Shown here: in pieces, positions 48,346-57,505 of the stretch | How the letters are laid out: each line of letters opens with the position of its first letter | How positions within the stretch are numbered: the first letter of the stretch is position 1 | Assembly (NCBI RefSeq): GCF_900156455.1 | Contig: NZ_FTNQ01000001.1 | Span: 930,001-994,000 of the forward strand | DNA length: 64,000 bases | Source of the DNA: Microbacterium sp. RURRCA19A | GTDB taxonomy: Bacteria; Actinomycetota; Actinomycetes; Actinomycetales; Microbacteriaceae | Direction of reading: 5' to 3' | Translations under genes and position numbers: made by a program | Notes under the pieces: generated by a model | Databases searched by the model: none | Seen by the model: the letters and a program-made list of their open reading frames with translations, nothing else | Told to the model about the DNA's origin: nothing

Positions 48346-50184
48346 TCAGCGCAGACCGCAGCCGTCGACGACCTGGTTGCGCCGTTCGATCAGGTCTTTC
48401 GTCCAATCGAAGAGCACCGGCAGGAACCGGGACTTGGGCAGGATCGGACGCAGGTGGTCGTACCCGGCGTACGTGGCCCACCGCACCGGCTGCCCCTCGG
48501 AGCACAGCCGGTCGACGTACTCGCGTTGCAGTCGAGGCGGGATGACCTCGTCGTCGGCACCCCACGCGACGAGCATCGGTGTCCCCAGTGGACGGGTGAT
48601 CGCGTTCTCGGCGAGGCGGCGGCCGAGGGCTCCGTCGGTGAGGTCGGCGCTGTACAGCGGCCGGTCCTCCGAGACCCCGAGGGCCGTGAGGACGGACACC
48701 ACGACGCCGGGTTCACTGGGGCAGCGCTGGGTCATCTCGAGCACGATCGAGCGGGAACCCTCGGCGATGTAGTCGTCGAGGTGCACATCGGGGTAGGTCC
48801 GGGAGTACGGCACGAGCACCCACGAGGTGATGACCGAGAGCATGGCGTTCGGCGGCCCGGACAGCAGTTCCCGTGCGAGAGCGGGCGGGTCGGCGACGGG
48901 CGCGACGACCGCGGTGCCGAGCACGTCGATCCCGGGGGCGTAGTCGGGCGCGATCGCCGTGGTCCACAAGGCCGCGTGACCGCCCTGCGAGTGGCCCCAC
49001 ACGACGGTGTCGGGCGACAGGGTCAGGTCGGTGCGCAACTCCCCTGCCGCCAGGACCGCGTCCAGCGATGACCGCGCCTCCCCCTCTCCGATCAGGTAGG
49101 GGTAGGCGCCCGGCGCACCCTGGCCGGAGAAATCGGATGCCACGACCACCCACCCCGCTTTGAGCGCTTGCTCGAGCGCGGGGATCGACCACTTCGTCGC
49201 CGACGCGTCGCGCAGGCTCGGCGCACAGCCCTGGGCGACGCCGGTCGTGCCGTGGTTCCACACGATCACGGGGCGCGGGCCCGGTGGCGGATCCTTCGGC
49301 ACGACGACCAGGGCACTGGACACGGCCGGACGGCCGAGGGCGTCCCGCGTCGTGTACAGGATGCGGGTGACGTCGCCGTTCTCCGGCAGGCGCCCCGAGT
49401 AGGCGTCGGAACGGATGAGGCGGCCATGCCCGCTCGGCACCTCGGCGGGCGGGTTGTAGAACGCGTCGACCACGGGGGCGCCGTCGTCGAGCCAATCGTT
49501 GAGCCACCAGCCGCCCGCCGCGGTCGCGACGAGCACGAGCGAGAGCGCGTAGCGTCCCGCCGCCGCCCATCCCGCGCGCGCGCGACGACCCCGAACCGCA
49601 CGCTCGGGGTCGAACGGGGTCGCTCGTGGGCGCGGGCGACGGATGCCCACCACCCCCCGGGCGAAGACGCCGACGCCGAAGACGATCGTGCGCACCCCGA
49701 AGACCACCGCGAGGACGAGGACCGTGACATCGGGCCACGTGAACGACAGCAGGCCCAACGCGACCTGGGCGACTCCCCAGGCCAGCGAGAGGACCCGCGC
49801 GCTCGCCGAGCCGCGGGAGACGGCCCGCCCGATCGAGGCCAGACCACCGATGACCAGCAGGACCGCGAGCACCGGGGGCAGCAGCTCGAGGCTCCGCCCC
49901 AGCCACACCAGCACGGCGACGCCGGCGACGATCCACGCGGCGGACACCGCCCGCGCCCACCCACCCGCGGGTCGCCCGACCAGTTCGAGCACGCCCATCA
50001 CCACGGCGCTCGCCCCGACGTAGATCCCCAGGAGGACGATCGAGGTGAGCGGACGCGACACGATGAGCGCCCCGAGGACCACCACGACCGCACCGACCAC
50101 CAGCAGCACCCGCGGCGGCGCGTCGCGCACGAGCGCGGGGAGGGCGTTCCACCGGCGCGGTGACGAGCGTCGGGTCACGGGCAT
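48346..50184 (-). CDS. Membrane-anchored secretory-lipase-like hydrolase with N-terminal HdeD/DUF308-like domain
   Basis: 612 residues. Residues about 25-175 contain six hydrophobic helices resembling the HdeD/DUF308 family. A seventh helix near 205-225 (AGRYALSLVLVATAAGGWWL) leads to an extracellular alpha/beta hydrolase of the LIP secretory lipase type: VIVWNHGTTG, nucleophile elbow VWGHSQGGHAALW, AWGADDEVIPP (Asp) and YAGYDHLRPI (His). It may hydrolyse acylglycerols or esters at the cell surface. The combination of a stress-type membrane domain with a lipase is notable. ATG at 50184. Confidence 0.82.
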   Translation of the reverse strand: MPVTRRSSPRRWNALPALVRDAPPRVLLVVGAVVVVLGALIVSRPLTSIVLLGIYVGASAVVMGVLELVGRPAGGWARAVSAAWIVAGVAVLVWLGRSLELLPPVLAVLLVIGGLASIGRAVSRGSASARVLSLAWGVAQVALGLLSFTWPDVTVLVLAVVFGVRTIVFGVGVFARGVVGIRRPRPRATPFDPERAVRGRRARAGWAAAGRYALSLVLVATAAGGWWLNDWLDDGAPVVDAFYNPPAEVPSGHGRLIRSDAYSGRLPENGDVTRILYTTRDALGRPAVSSALVVVPKDPPPGPRPVIVWNHGTTGVAQGCAPSLRDASATKWSIPALEQALKAGWVVVASDFSGQGAPGAYPYLIGEGEARSSLDAVLAAGELRTDLTLSPDTVVWGHSQGGHAALWTTAIAPDYAPGIDVLGTAVVAPVADPPALARELLSGPPNAMLSVITSWVLVPYSRTYPDVHLDDYIAEGSRSIVLEMTQRCPSEPGVVVSVLTALGVSEDRPLYSADLTDGALGRRLAENAITRPLGTPMLVAWGADDEVIPPRLQREYVDRLCSEGQPVRWATYAGYDHLRPILPKSRFLPVLFDWTKDLIERRNQVVDGCGLR

Positions 50185-50221
50185 CAGGCCATGATAGGCA
50201 GGGCCCGGCGGCCCGGCTCCT

Positions 50222-51043
50222 TCAGTCGAGGTCGGGGTCGCGCCCGGTACGCTCTCCGGTTTCGAGCGTGGCGATCCGCTCGACGTCGTCGTCGTCGAGG
50301 GTGAAGTCGAACACGTCGCCGTTCTCGCGCAGCCGATCGAGCGACACCGACTTGGGGAACACGACGAGGCCGCGATCGAGGTGCCATCGGATCACGACCT
50401 GCGCGGGCGTCTTGCCGTGGCGCGCCGCGATGTCGGCGAGCACGGGTTCGTCCAGCAGCCCGCCACGCGCGAGGGGAGCCCAGGATTCCGTGACGATGCC
50501 GTGCGCGCTGTTCCAGTCGACGAGTTCACGCTGGGGGAACCGCGGGTGCAGCTCGACCTGGTCGATGACCGGCAGCACGCCCGTCTCGTCGCGCAGCCGC
50601 TGGATGTGCTTCGGCGAGAAGTTGCTCACGCCGATCGAGGTCGCGCGTCCCTCCTCCCGCAGCCGCACCAGCGCACGCCACGTGTCGACGTAGCGATCGG
50701 CGCTGGGGATCGGCCAGTGGATGAGGTAGAGGTCCACGCGATCCAGGCCGAGGCGCTCCAGGCTCGCGTCGAACGCCCGCAGCGTCTCGTCGAACCCCTG
50801 GTCGTCGTTCCAGACCTTGGTCGTGACGAAGACGTCGTCGCGTGCGAGGCCGGACGCCCGCACACCTTCGCCGACTTCGCGCTCGTTGCCGTACAGCGCG
50901 GCCGTGTCCACGTGTCGGTACCCGGCCGCGAGCGCTCCCGCGACGAGGTCGGCGGTGACCTCGGCGGGCACCTTGTAGGTGCCCACCCCGAGCTGCGGGA
51001 TCGAGGAGCCGTCGGACAGGGGCACGCGGGGCGCTGCGATCAT
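50222..51043 (-). CDS. Aldo/keto reductase (AKR5-like)
   Basis: 273 residues. The catalytic tetrad is complete: Asp46, Tyr51 (HVDTAALYGNE), Lys76 (FVTTKVW) and His109 (YLIHWP). IGVSNFSPKHI and the late VVFPKSVSLDRLREN supply NADPH-binding residues. It resembles 2,5-diketo-D-gluconate reductase-type enzymes that reduce aldehydes and ketones. The ATG at 51043 gives the usual start before the first beta hairpin. Single gene; a P2 palindrome is 66 bp upstream. Confidence 0.92.
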   Translation of the reverse strand: MIAAPRVPLSDGSSIPQLGVGTYKVPAEVTADLVAGALAAGYRHVDTAALYGNEREVGEGVRASGLARDDVFVTTKVWNDDQGFDETLRAFDASLERLGLDRVDLYLIHWPIPSADRYVDTWRALVRLREEGRATSIGVSNFSPKHIQRLRDETGVLPVIDQVELHPRFPQRELVDWNSAHGIVTESWAPLARGGLLDEPVLADIAARHGKTPAQVVIRWHLDRGLVVFPKSVSLDRLRENGDVFDFTLDDDDVERIATLETGERTGRDPDLD

Positions 51044-51109
51044 GGCATCCACGCTATCGCCGCCCGCGGCCGCGGGGTCGCTGCGACTCCGGGCGGCGGC
51101 GGGAATCCG

Positions 51110-51176
51110 CGAGACTGCATCCACCTGACATCCCCACTGCAGCGTGCAGTGGAGTTGTCGGCGGGATGCAGTCTCG
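51110..51176. repeat. Palindromic repeat family P2, copy 2 (67 bp)
   Basis: Same architecture and exact length as the copy at 19866. The outer and apical stems are identical; the middle segment differs at several positions. It lies between proS and the aldo/keto reductase gene, both on the minus strand. Confidence 0.95.
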
Positions 51177-51207
51177 CGCAGAACGCCGGGTGCCCGGACC
51201 GGGCGCC

Positions 51208-53010
51208 TCAGCCCTTGAGGCGGGCGACGGCCTCGGCCACCGGGAGCGTCTCGCGCTCGCCCGAGCGACGATCCCACAGCTCGACCTCGCCGTCGGCGGC
51301 TCCGCGCCCCACGATGAGGATGCGCGGGATGCCGACGAGCTCGGCGTCGCCGAACTTCACACCGGGCGAGACCTTGGGGCGGTCGTCGTACAGGACGTCG
51401 AGACCCGCCGCCTCGAGCTGCTCCGACACGGATGCCGCGAGCTCGAACGCCGCCGCGTCGCGGCCGGTGGCCACCACGTGCACGTCGAACGGCGCGACGG
51501 ACTCGGGCCAGATGAGACCCTTCGCGTCGTTGTTGAGCTCGGCGATGATCGCGAGGATGCGGGTGACCCCGATGCCGTAGGAGCCCATGGTGACGGTCGC
51601 GAGCTTGCCGTTCTCGTCGAGGACCTTGAGGCCCAGGGCCTCGGCGTACTTGCGGCCGAGCTGGAACACGTGCCCGATCTCCATGCCGCGCGCGAGCTCC
51701 ACCGGACCCGAGCCGTCGGGCGCCGGGTCGCCGGGTCGCACGGTCGCGGCCTCGACGACACCGTCGCCCGAGAAGTCGCGGCCCGCGACGAGCGATTGCA
51801 CGTGCTTCTGGTCGATGTTGGCGCCGGTGATCCACGCGGTCCCGTCGACCACGCGAGGGTCGAGCAGGTACCGGATGCCGGTCGCCGACTCCTCACCGAG
51901 CACGGGGCCCGTGGGCGACCAGGGGCCGATGTAGCCCTTCACCAGCAGCGGGTGCTTCGCGAAATCCGCCTCGGTGGCCGCCTCGACCTCGGCGGGGGCG
52001 AACGCCACTTCCACGCGCTTGTCGTCGATGTCGCGGTCGCCGGGGATGCCGACCACGACGATCTCCCGCGTGCCGTCGAGGTGGGTGAGCGCGAGCACGA
52101 CGTTCTTGAGCGTGTGGGCTGCGGTCCACTCCGTGGCATCCGCCGTCGCCGGTCCCGCGATACCGGGCGCCGGGGCTTCCAGGTGCGCGTTCGCGTGGTC
52201 GACGAGGGTCGCGATCGTGGGGGTGTTCGGGGAGTCGAAGACGACCGGCGCGGGCTGTCCGTCGATGGGCAGCGCCGCGGGGACCTCGGTCGTGAACGCC
52301 TCGACGTTCGCGGCGTAGCCGCCCGCCGAACGCACGAACGTGTCCTCGCCGATGGGCGTCGGGTGCAGGAACTCCTCCGACTTCGAGCCGCCCATCGCGC
52401 CGGCGTCGGCCGCGACGATGACGTACTCGAGACCGAGGCGCTGGAAGATGCGCTCGTACGCGTCGCGCTGCGCCTGGTAGGAGGCATCCAGTCCCGCATC
52501 GGTCGCGTCGAACGAGTACGCGTCCTTCATCGTGAACTCGCGGCCCCGCAGAAGACCCGCGCGGGGGCGCGCCTCGTCGCGGTACTTGTCCTGGATCTGG
52601 TAGATCGTCAGCGGAAGGTCTTTGTACGACGAGTACAGGTCCTTCACCAGGAGCGTGAACATCTCCTCGTGCGTGGGAGCGAGGAGGTAGTCGGCGCCCT
52701 TGCGGTCCTGCAGGCGGAACAGCGCGTCGCCGTACTCCTCCCAGCGGCCGGTGACCTCGTAGGGCTCGCGGGGCAGCAGCGCCGGGAAGTGCACCTCGAA
52801 CGCCCCGGCGTTCGCCATCTCCTCGCGCACCACCGTCTCGATCTTCGCCTTGACCCTCAGCCCCAGCGGCAGCCACGCGAAGATACCGGGCGCGTTGCGA
52901 CGGATGTAGCCGGCGCGCACGAGCAGGCGGTGGCTCGTGACCTCGGCATCCGAGGGATCTTCGCGGAGCGTGCGGAGGAAGTAGTTCGAGAGACGGGTGA
53001 CCACGATCAT
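51208..53010 (-). CDS. proS: Prolyl-tRNA synthetase (bacterial type with INS domain)
   Basis: 600 residues. Class II motifs: [15 protein letters not shown] and [19 protein letters not shown] (motif 1), [22 protein letters not shown] and [34 protein letters not shown] (motif 2), and [16 protein letters not shown] (motif 3). The editing (INS) domain lies between residues about 230 and 400. It charges tRNA-Pro. The ATG at 53010 or the GTG two codons later could start it. Essential gene, full length. Confidence 0.96.
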   Translation of the reverse strand: MIVVTRLSNYFLRTLREDPSDAEVTSHRLLVRAGYIRRNAPGIFAWLPLGLRVKAKIETVVREEMANAGAFEVHFPALLPREPYEVTGRWEEYGDALFRLQDRKGADYLLAPTHEEMFTLLVKDLYSSYKDLPLTIYQIQDKYRDEARPRAGLLRGREFTMKDAYSFDATDAGLDASYQAQRDAYERIFQRLGLEYVIVAADAGAMGGSKSEEFLHPTPIGEDTFVRSAGGYAANVEAFTTEVPAALPIDGQPAPVVFDSPNTPTIATLVDHANAHLEAPAPGIAGPATADATEWTAAHTLKNVVLALTHLDGTREIVVVGIPGDRDIDDKRVEVAFAPAEVEAATEADFAKHPLLVKGYIGPWSPTGPVLGEESATGIRYLLDPRVVDGTAWITGANIDQKHVQSLVAGRDFSGDGVVEAATVRPGDPAPDGSGPVELARGMEIGHVFQLGRKYAEALGLKVLDENGKLATVTMGSYGIGVTRILAIIAELNNDAKGLIWPESVAPFDVHVVATGRDAAAFELAASVSEQLEAAGLDVLYDDRPKVSPGVKFGDAELVGIPRILIVGRGAADGEVELWDRRSGERETLPVAEAVARLKG

Positions 53011-53037
53011 CGAGTCTAGAGCGGTGGATGCCGCCGC

Positions 53038-54147
53038 TCATCCGAGCGCGGCGATCACCGCCGCCCCGACCTGCGCCATCTCCTCCTCCGTCATGCTCTG
53101 GGTTCCCACCGACAGAGTGTTCGGTCCCGACTGGACCACCAGGAGGGATGCCGTCGAGGTGAAGTCCGGCAGGTACCACGCGGCGTCCGCTCCCGCGACG
53201 TCCGTGCGGATGCCCCCGTACCGGGAGATCGCGTCGAGATCCGGTGACGAACCCGGACCGAACATCACATCGACCACCGTGGTCTTCCCCTCGGGCGCGG
53301 AGAGGTTGTCCACGGCGCAGTACGCGGCCGCACCGTGTTCGACGAGCAGGTCCCAGTCGAAGCCGTAGGGGTAGTAGTCGCCCCGGTGGTCGACGATGTC
53401 GCTCCGCCCTCGGGCGAGGTCGATCGTGTCGCGGATGACGTCGCACTCCGGCACGGTCCAGGCGGCGGCCGGCAGCGGCCGTCCCGCGCCCGGGGAGAGC
53501 GCCGCACGCTCCCCCACCGCGTCCGCGAGCGCGGTCAGCTGAGCGGTCGTCGATCCCCAGACCGTGACCGCCGCATCGCCGAAACGCTGGATGTACTGGC
53601 AGGAGTACCCGTCGAGGGCGCAGTCCGGCACCACGCCGGCCTGCGACCCGATGTCCGCGGGGACCACCTCCCACGGGAACACCGAGACCCCCACGGCCTG
53701 GTGACCGTCGCCCGTGGCCCTCCATTGGCACCGCACTCCGCCGAGGACGCCGGCATCCTGAGAAGACACCCCGTTCGAAAGCGCCATCGGTACCCCGACG
53801 ATCGCGGAGACCGCGTCATCGTCGAGCACGGCACCGCAGTCCCCGCCGAAGGCGATGGCCGGAACGACCGTGGTCGGTGACGGTGAAGCTGTCGGGGTCG
53901 GCGTCGGAGACGGGGTGGGCACCACCGGAGCGACGGTCGCCGTCGGGCTCGGGGTGTTCGCGATCTGCGGGGCCGACAGCGTCGAGGTCGCGACCACTCC
54001 CCCGGCGATCGCCACGACCAGGACAGCGGCGATCGATCCCGCGATCCACGCGTTCCGATGCGCGCCGGCGGGGGCGATGTTCCGCGCCCCGTCCACGAGC
54101 CGTGCGCGCATCGCCGCGCGCTCGTCCGGAGTCAATTCCTCGTTCAT
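53038..54147 (-). CDS. Membrane-anchored partner of the ECF sigma factor (possible non-canonical anti-sigma)
   Basis: 369 residues. A short cytoplasmic N-terminus (MNEELTPDERAAMRARLVDGARN) precedes one membrane helix (about residues 33-54), a Pro/Thr/Ser spacer (PTPSPTPTPTASPSP) and a large extracytoplasmic domain with several cysteines. Its ATG overlaps the sigma gene stop (ATGA). By position it should be the anti-sigma factor, but no HxxxCxxC zinc motif is visible and the cytoplasmic part is only about 30 residues. The outer domain shows two repeats of a CGAVL/CDVI-like start. Function uncertain. Confidence 0.7.
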   Translation of the reverse strand: MNEELTPDERAAMRARLVDGARNIAPAGAHRNAWIAGSIAAVLVVAIAGGVVATSTLSAPQIANTPSPTATVAPVVPTPSPTPTPTASPSPTTVVPAIAFGGDCGAVLDDDAVSAIVGVPMALSNGVSSQDAGVLGGVRCQWRATGDGHQAVGVSVFPWEVVPADIGSQAGVVPDCALDGYSCQYIQRFGDAAVTVWGSTTAQLTALADAVGERAALSPGAGRPLPAAAWTVPECDVIRDTIDLARGRSDIVDHRGDYYPYGFDWDLLVEHGAAAYCAVDNLSAPEGKTTVVDVMFGPGSSPDLDAISRYGGIRTDVAGADAAWYLPDFTSTASLLVVQSGPNTLSVGTQSMTEEEMAQVGAAVIAALG

Positions 54148-54674
54148 GCCCGTGCCCCTTCCAGGGACGAAAGATCCTCACGCAACCGGGCCTTCGCCCG
54201 CGACAGCCGGGACTTCACCGTGCCCGCCGGGACGCCGAGAGCCTCGGCGACCTCGCGCTCGGAGTACCCCTCCAGCACCGACAGCACGATCACCGACTGC
54301 TCCCGCTCCGGCAGACGCCTCAACGCCGCCAACACGCCGCTGTCGTCATGATCATGCGACGCCGGCTCCGCCGCCGGTGCCCGATCGAGCAACGCCCGAT
54401 ACCGACGCCCCGACCGCTCCAGGTTCCGTGCGCAGTGCGCGACGGTGTTCACCAACCACGGCAGCGGCGACCCCTCCACCAGCCGCACCGCCGCACGCTT
54501 GCGCCACAACTCGAAGAACGCCACCGTCACGGCGTCCTTCGCATCCTCCCGATGCGTCAACAACCGCGACGCATGCCGGAACAACCGCCCCTCGTACCGA
54601 TCGAACAACCCCGCGAGCGCAAGCTCATCCCCCTGGCGCACCCGGACCCACAGCCCGGCGTCGTCATCTTCCAC
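54144..54674 (-). CDS. ECF-type RNA polymerase sigma factor
   Basis: 176 residues. Region 2: LAGLFDRYEGRLFRHASRLLTHREDAKDAVTVAFFELWRKR. Region 4: LRRLPEREQSVIVLSVLEGYSEREVAEALGVPAGTVKSRLSRAKARL, a clear helix-turn-helix. Between them a His/Asp-rich linker. It would direct transcription of an envelope-linked regulon in response to the membrane partner encoded downstream. GTG at 54674 with GAGG close upstream. Divergent from the HExxH gene, whose promoter it could control. Confidence 0.88.
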   Translation of the reverse strand: MEDDDAGLWVRVRQGDELALAGLFDRYEGRLFRHASRLLTHREDAKDAVTVAFFELWRKRAAVRLVEGSPLPWLVNTVAHCARNLERSGRRYRALLDRAPAAEPASHDHDDSGVLAALRRLPEREQSVIVLSVLEGYSEREVAEALGVPAGTVKSRLSRAKARLREDLSSLEGARA

Positions 54675-54779
54675 ACCTCGTAGTGTCCGCGACGCGGGGA
54701 TCGGTTCCCGCCCGCCGGGCCGATTCGATAACGAAACGACAACGGCCTTCGGTGCCGATCGACGACCTAGGGTGAGGGG

Positions 54780-55604
54780 ATGCGTCCCCGTTGGATCGCC
54801 CTGCTGAGCGCCTCGATCGCCGTCCTGGTCGGCGTGATGACGTGGGTGGCGATCGGCGCTGGAATCGGTGTAGGGAATGCGCTCGGTGGGCTCGGGCGGG
54901 AACGCGCCGAGGCCTCGGCGGAGTTCACGACGACCGACTCCTTCACCGTCGCGACGGACGCCACGCTCACGCCGCGACCGGACGGGCGCTCCAGCCGGGT
55001 CTGGAACGAGCTCCTCCGCGTGACGACGCCGGAGTTCGCGGCCTCCGAGATCACGGAGTATCAGACCGGCGACGACCCCGACAGCGACACCCTCGCCTAC
55101 GTCGCGAGCGCCGCGGACCCGACGAAGTGGGTGTTCGCGGCGAACCTCGCCTACGCCGACGACCGCGACCTGCTGCTGACGACGCTCGTCCACGAGTACG
55201 CGCACATGCTGAGCCTCGGCGCGGACGACACGGACTCCTCGGCTGTGGACTGCGACACCGAGTGGGCGGGAGCGGGATGCCTGCTCCCCGACTCCGACCT
55301 GCAGCGCTTCGCCGACCGGTTCTGGTCCGGGTACACCGACGCCCCCGCACGTGACAACGTCGACGCCGACGTGGCGTGGGACTTCTACCAGGCGCACGAA
55401 GACGAATTCGTCAGCGACTACGCCGCCACGAACGTCTCCGAGGACTTCGCCGAGACGTTCGCCGGCTACGTGATCGAACCGGACGTGGATGCCATCGGCT
55501 CGGTGATCGGGCGCAAGTTCGCCTTCTTCGACGCGCTGCCGGAATACGCCTCCGCGCGCGAACGCATCCGGGCCGAGTTCGACCTCGACGGGAGGAACGG
55601 GTGA
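54780..55604 (+). CDS. Putative exported zinc metallopeptidase (HExxH)
   Basis: 274 residues with an N-terminal signal or anchor helix (residues 6-28). VHEYAHMLSLG gives a zincin motif with His138, Glu139 and His142. Further downstream, SEDFAETFAGYVIEPD supplies an acidic third ligand candidate, as in some gluzincin-like families. I do not recognise a named peptidase family. The ATG at 54780 has GGTGAGGGG upstream. Its stop overlaps the pcp GTG (GTGA), so a peptidase pair may be co-expressed, possibly under the divergent ECF sigma factor. Confidence 0.7.
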   Translation: MRPRWIALLSASIAVLVGVMTWVAIGAGIGVGNALGGLGRERAEASAEFTTTDSFTVATDATLTPRPDGRSSRVWNELLRVTTPEFAASEITEYQTGDDPDSDTLAYVASAADPTKWVFAANLAYADDRDLLLTTLVHEYAHMLSLGADDTDSSAVDCDTEWAGAGCLLPDSDLQRFADRFWSGYTDAPARDNVDADVAWDFYQAHEDEFVSDYAATNVSEDFAETFAGYVIEPDVDAIGSVIGRKFAFFDALPEYASARERIRAEFDLDGRNG

Positions 55605-56239
55605 CGACGATCCTCCTCACGGGCTTCGAGCCCTTCGCCGGTGACGCGACCAACCCGTCCGGGGATGCCGTGCGCCTCGTCGCCGAACGGTGGACGGGGC
55701 CCGCGAGACTCGTCGTCGCCGTGCTGCCGGTGGAGTTCGCCGCGGCCTCCGAGCGCGTGCGCGCGCTGATCCACGCGCACTCCCCCGATGTCGTCGTGGC
55801 CGTCGGCCTCGCGGGCGGACGGACGGCCCTCACCCCGGAGCGGGTCGCCATCAACCTCGCGGACGCGCGGATCCCCGACAACGTCGGCGATCAGCCCCTC
55901 GACCACCCGGTCGTCGCGGGCGCCCCCGCCGCGTACTTCGCCACTCTTCCCGTGAAGGCGATGACCGCGGCGATCGCCGCCGCGGGGATCCCGGCATCCC
56001 TCTCCCACTCCGCGGGCACGTTCGTGTGCAACCACGTGATGTTCACGGCGCTCCACGAGACGGCCGCCGCCCCCGGCGTCCGGGCCGGATTCATCCACGT
56101 GCCGTACGCGAACGACCACGCCCCCGACGGCGCGACATCGCTCCCCCTCGCGGACATCGCACGCGGGCTCGAGGCGGCGCTCCGTGCCGCGATCGACACC
56201 CCCGTGGACGTCGCTGTGCCCGGAGGCGCGCTGCACTAG
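55601..56239 (+). CDS. pcp: Pyrrolidone-carboxylate peptidase
   Basis: 212 residues of peptidase family C15. Start TTILLTGFEPFAGDATNPS. Catalytic residues: Glu80 (LTPERVAINLADARIPDN), Cys143 (SAGTFVCNHVMF) and His166 (GFIHVPYA). It removes N-terminal pyroglutamate from peptides in the cytoplasm. GTG at 55601, coupled to the preceding HExxH gene, with GGAGG six bases upstream. Converges on benE (6 bp gap). Confidence 0.94.
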   Translation: MTTILLTGFEPFAGDATNPSGDAVRLVAERWTGPARLVVAVLPVEFAAASERVRALIHAHSPDVVVAVGLAGGRTALTPERVAINLADARIPDNVGDQPLDHPVVAGAPAAYFATLPVKAMTAAIAAAGIPASLSHSAGTFVCNHVMFTALHETAAAPGVRAGFIHVPYANDHAPDGATSLPLADIARGLEAALRAAIDTPVDVAVPGGALH

Positions 56240-56245
56240 CGGCGA

Positions 56246-57439
56246 TCAGGCGGCGCGCCGCCGCCCGACGTGCAGCACCGTGCGCACGACCAGACCGGCC
56301 AGCAGCGCCCAGAACGCCGCGCTCACCCCGGCCACCGCGACGCCGGAGGCCGCGACGAGGAACGTCACGACCGCGGGCATCCGCTCGCCGGGGTCGTCGA
56401 TCGCCTGCTGCACCGCCGAACCGAACGCGGCGAAGAGCGCGACGCCCGCGACGGCGGGGATGACCCCGGCCGGTGCCAGCAGGACCAGCGCGGCGAACGC
56501 CGACGACAGGGCCGCGAGCACGAGGTACGACCCGCCGGCCGAGATGCTCGCGAGCCACCGGCGCCGGGGGTCGGGATGCGAATCCGGTCCGGCCGCGATG
56601 GCGGCGCTGATGGCCCCCAGGTTGATGGCGTGTGCGCCGGCGGTGGCGCCGAGCGCCGAGCCGACGCCCGTGACGATCATCGCCGGACGCCACGGCACCG
56701 TGTATCCGAGACTGCGCATCACGGCGACGCCCGGCACGTTCTGCGATGCCATGGTCACCACGAACAGGGGCAGCCCGATGCCGACGACCGAGCCGAGGGT
56801 CAGGGTGGGCATCACGAACTCGACGCGCGGGATCAGAGTGGACGGGTCCACCTGGGCGCCGGAGCGGGCGATCCCGACGACGATGACGGCCGTGGCGGCC
56901 ACGAACGCCAGCGGCACGGCCCAGCGCGGCAGCAGCCGCGCCGCGATGAGCCACACGACGAGCACCGGGGCGACGCCCCACGGGTCCGAGACGAGGCCGG
57001 TGAACGGCGCGACGCACAACGGCAGCAGCACACCCGCCAGCATCGCCTGCGCGATGGACGGGGGGATGCGGGCGATGAGGGCGCCGAGCGGGGGGAAGAA
57101 GCCCGCCAGCAGGATGAGCGCCGCCGACACCAGGAACCCGCCGACGACCGCCGGCCATCCTCCGTCGACCGCACCGGTGGCGGCGAGGAGGGCGACGCCG
57201 GGCGTGGACCACGCGATCGTGATCGGCATCCGGTACCGCGCCCCGACGAACAGGCATCCGAGTCCGACCACGACGCACAGGGCGAGGAGCCCGCTGGCGG
57301 CCTGATCCGCGGTCGCGCCGACCGCGCGGAGGCCCGTGAGCACCACGGCGAACGTGCTCGTGAACCCCACGAGCGCGGTGACGACCCCGGCGATGAGGGG
57401 GCGGGACGCGGGCGCGTCGTCGGCGAGGGAAGCAGTCAT
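56246..57439 (-). CDS. benE: BenE family benzoate/H+ symporter-like transporter
   Basis: 397 residues with about 12 membrane helices. It starts ADDAPASRPLIAGVVTALVGFTSTFAVVL; the BenE region SQNVPGVAVMRSLGYTVPW and GAHAINLGAISAAI are present. Members import benzoate with a proton; no benzoate catabolic genes are nearby, so the substrate may differ. ATG at 57439. Related distantly to the SulP/NCS2 fold. Confidence 0.88.
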   Translation of the reverse strand: MTASLADDAPASRPLIAGVVTALVGFTSTFAVVLTGLRAVGATADQAASGLLALCVVVGLGCLFVGARYRMPITIAWSTPGVALLAATGAVDGGWPAVVGGFLVSAALILLAGFFPPLGALIARIPPSIAQAMLAGVLLPLCVAPFTGLVSDPWGVAPVLVVWLIAARLLPRWAVPLAFVAATAVIVVGIARSGAQVDPSTLIPRVEFVMPTLTLGSVVGIGLPLFVVTMASQNVPGVAVMRSLGYTVPWRPAMIVTGVGSALGATAGAHAINLGAISAAIAAGPDSHPDPRRRWLASISAGGSYLVLAALSSAFAALVLLAPAGVIPAVAGVALFAAFGSAVQQAIDDPGERMPAVVTFLVAASGVAVAGVSAAFWALLAGLVVRTVLHVGRRRAA

Positions 57440-57505
57440 ACGGCTTCCGACGCTAGCGGGTCCGGCGCACGCCGGATGCGGGCCACCGCCGCACGGGTGG
57501 ACCCG

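Noticed and set aside
45707..48772. 1,000-residue open frame opposite glgP
   Set aside because: Shadow frame; glgP has all catalytic motifs and a terminator on the minus strand.
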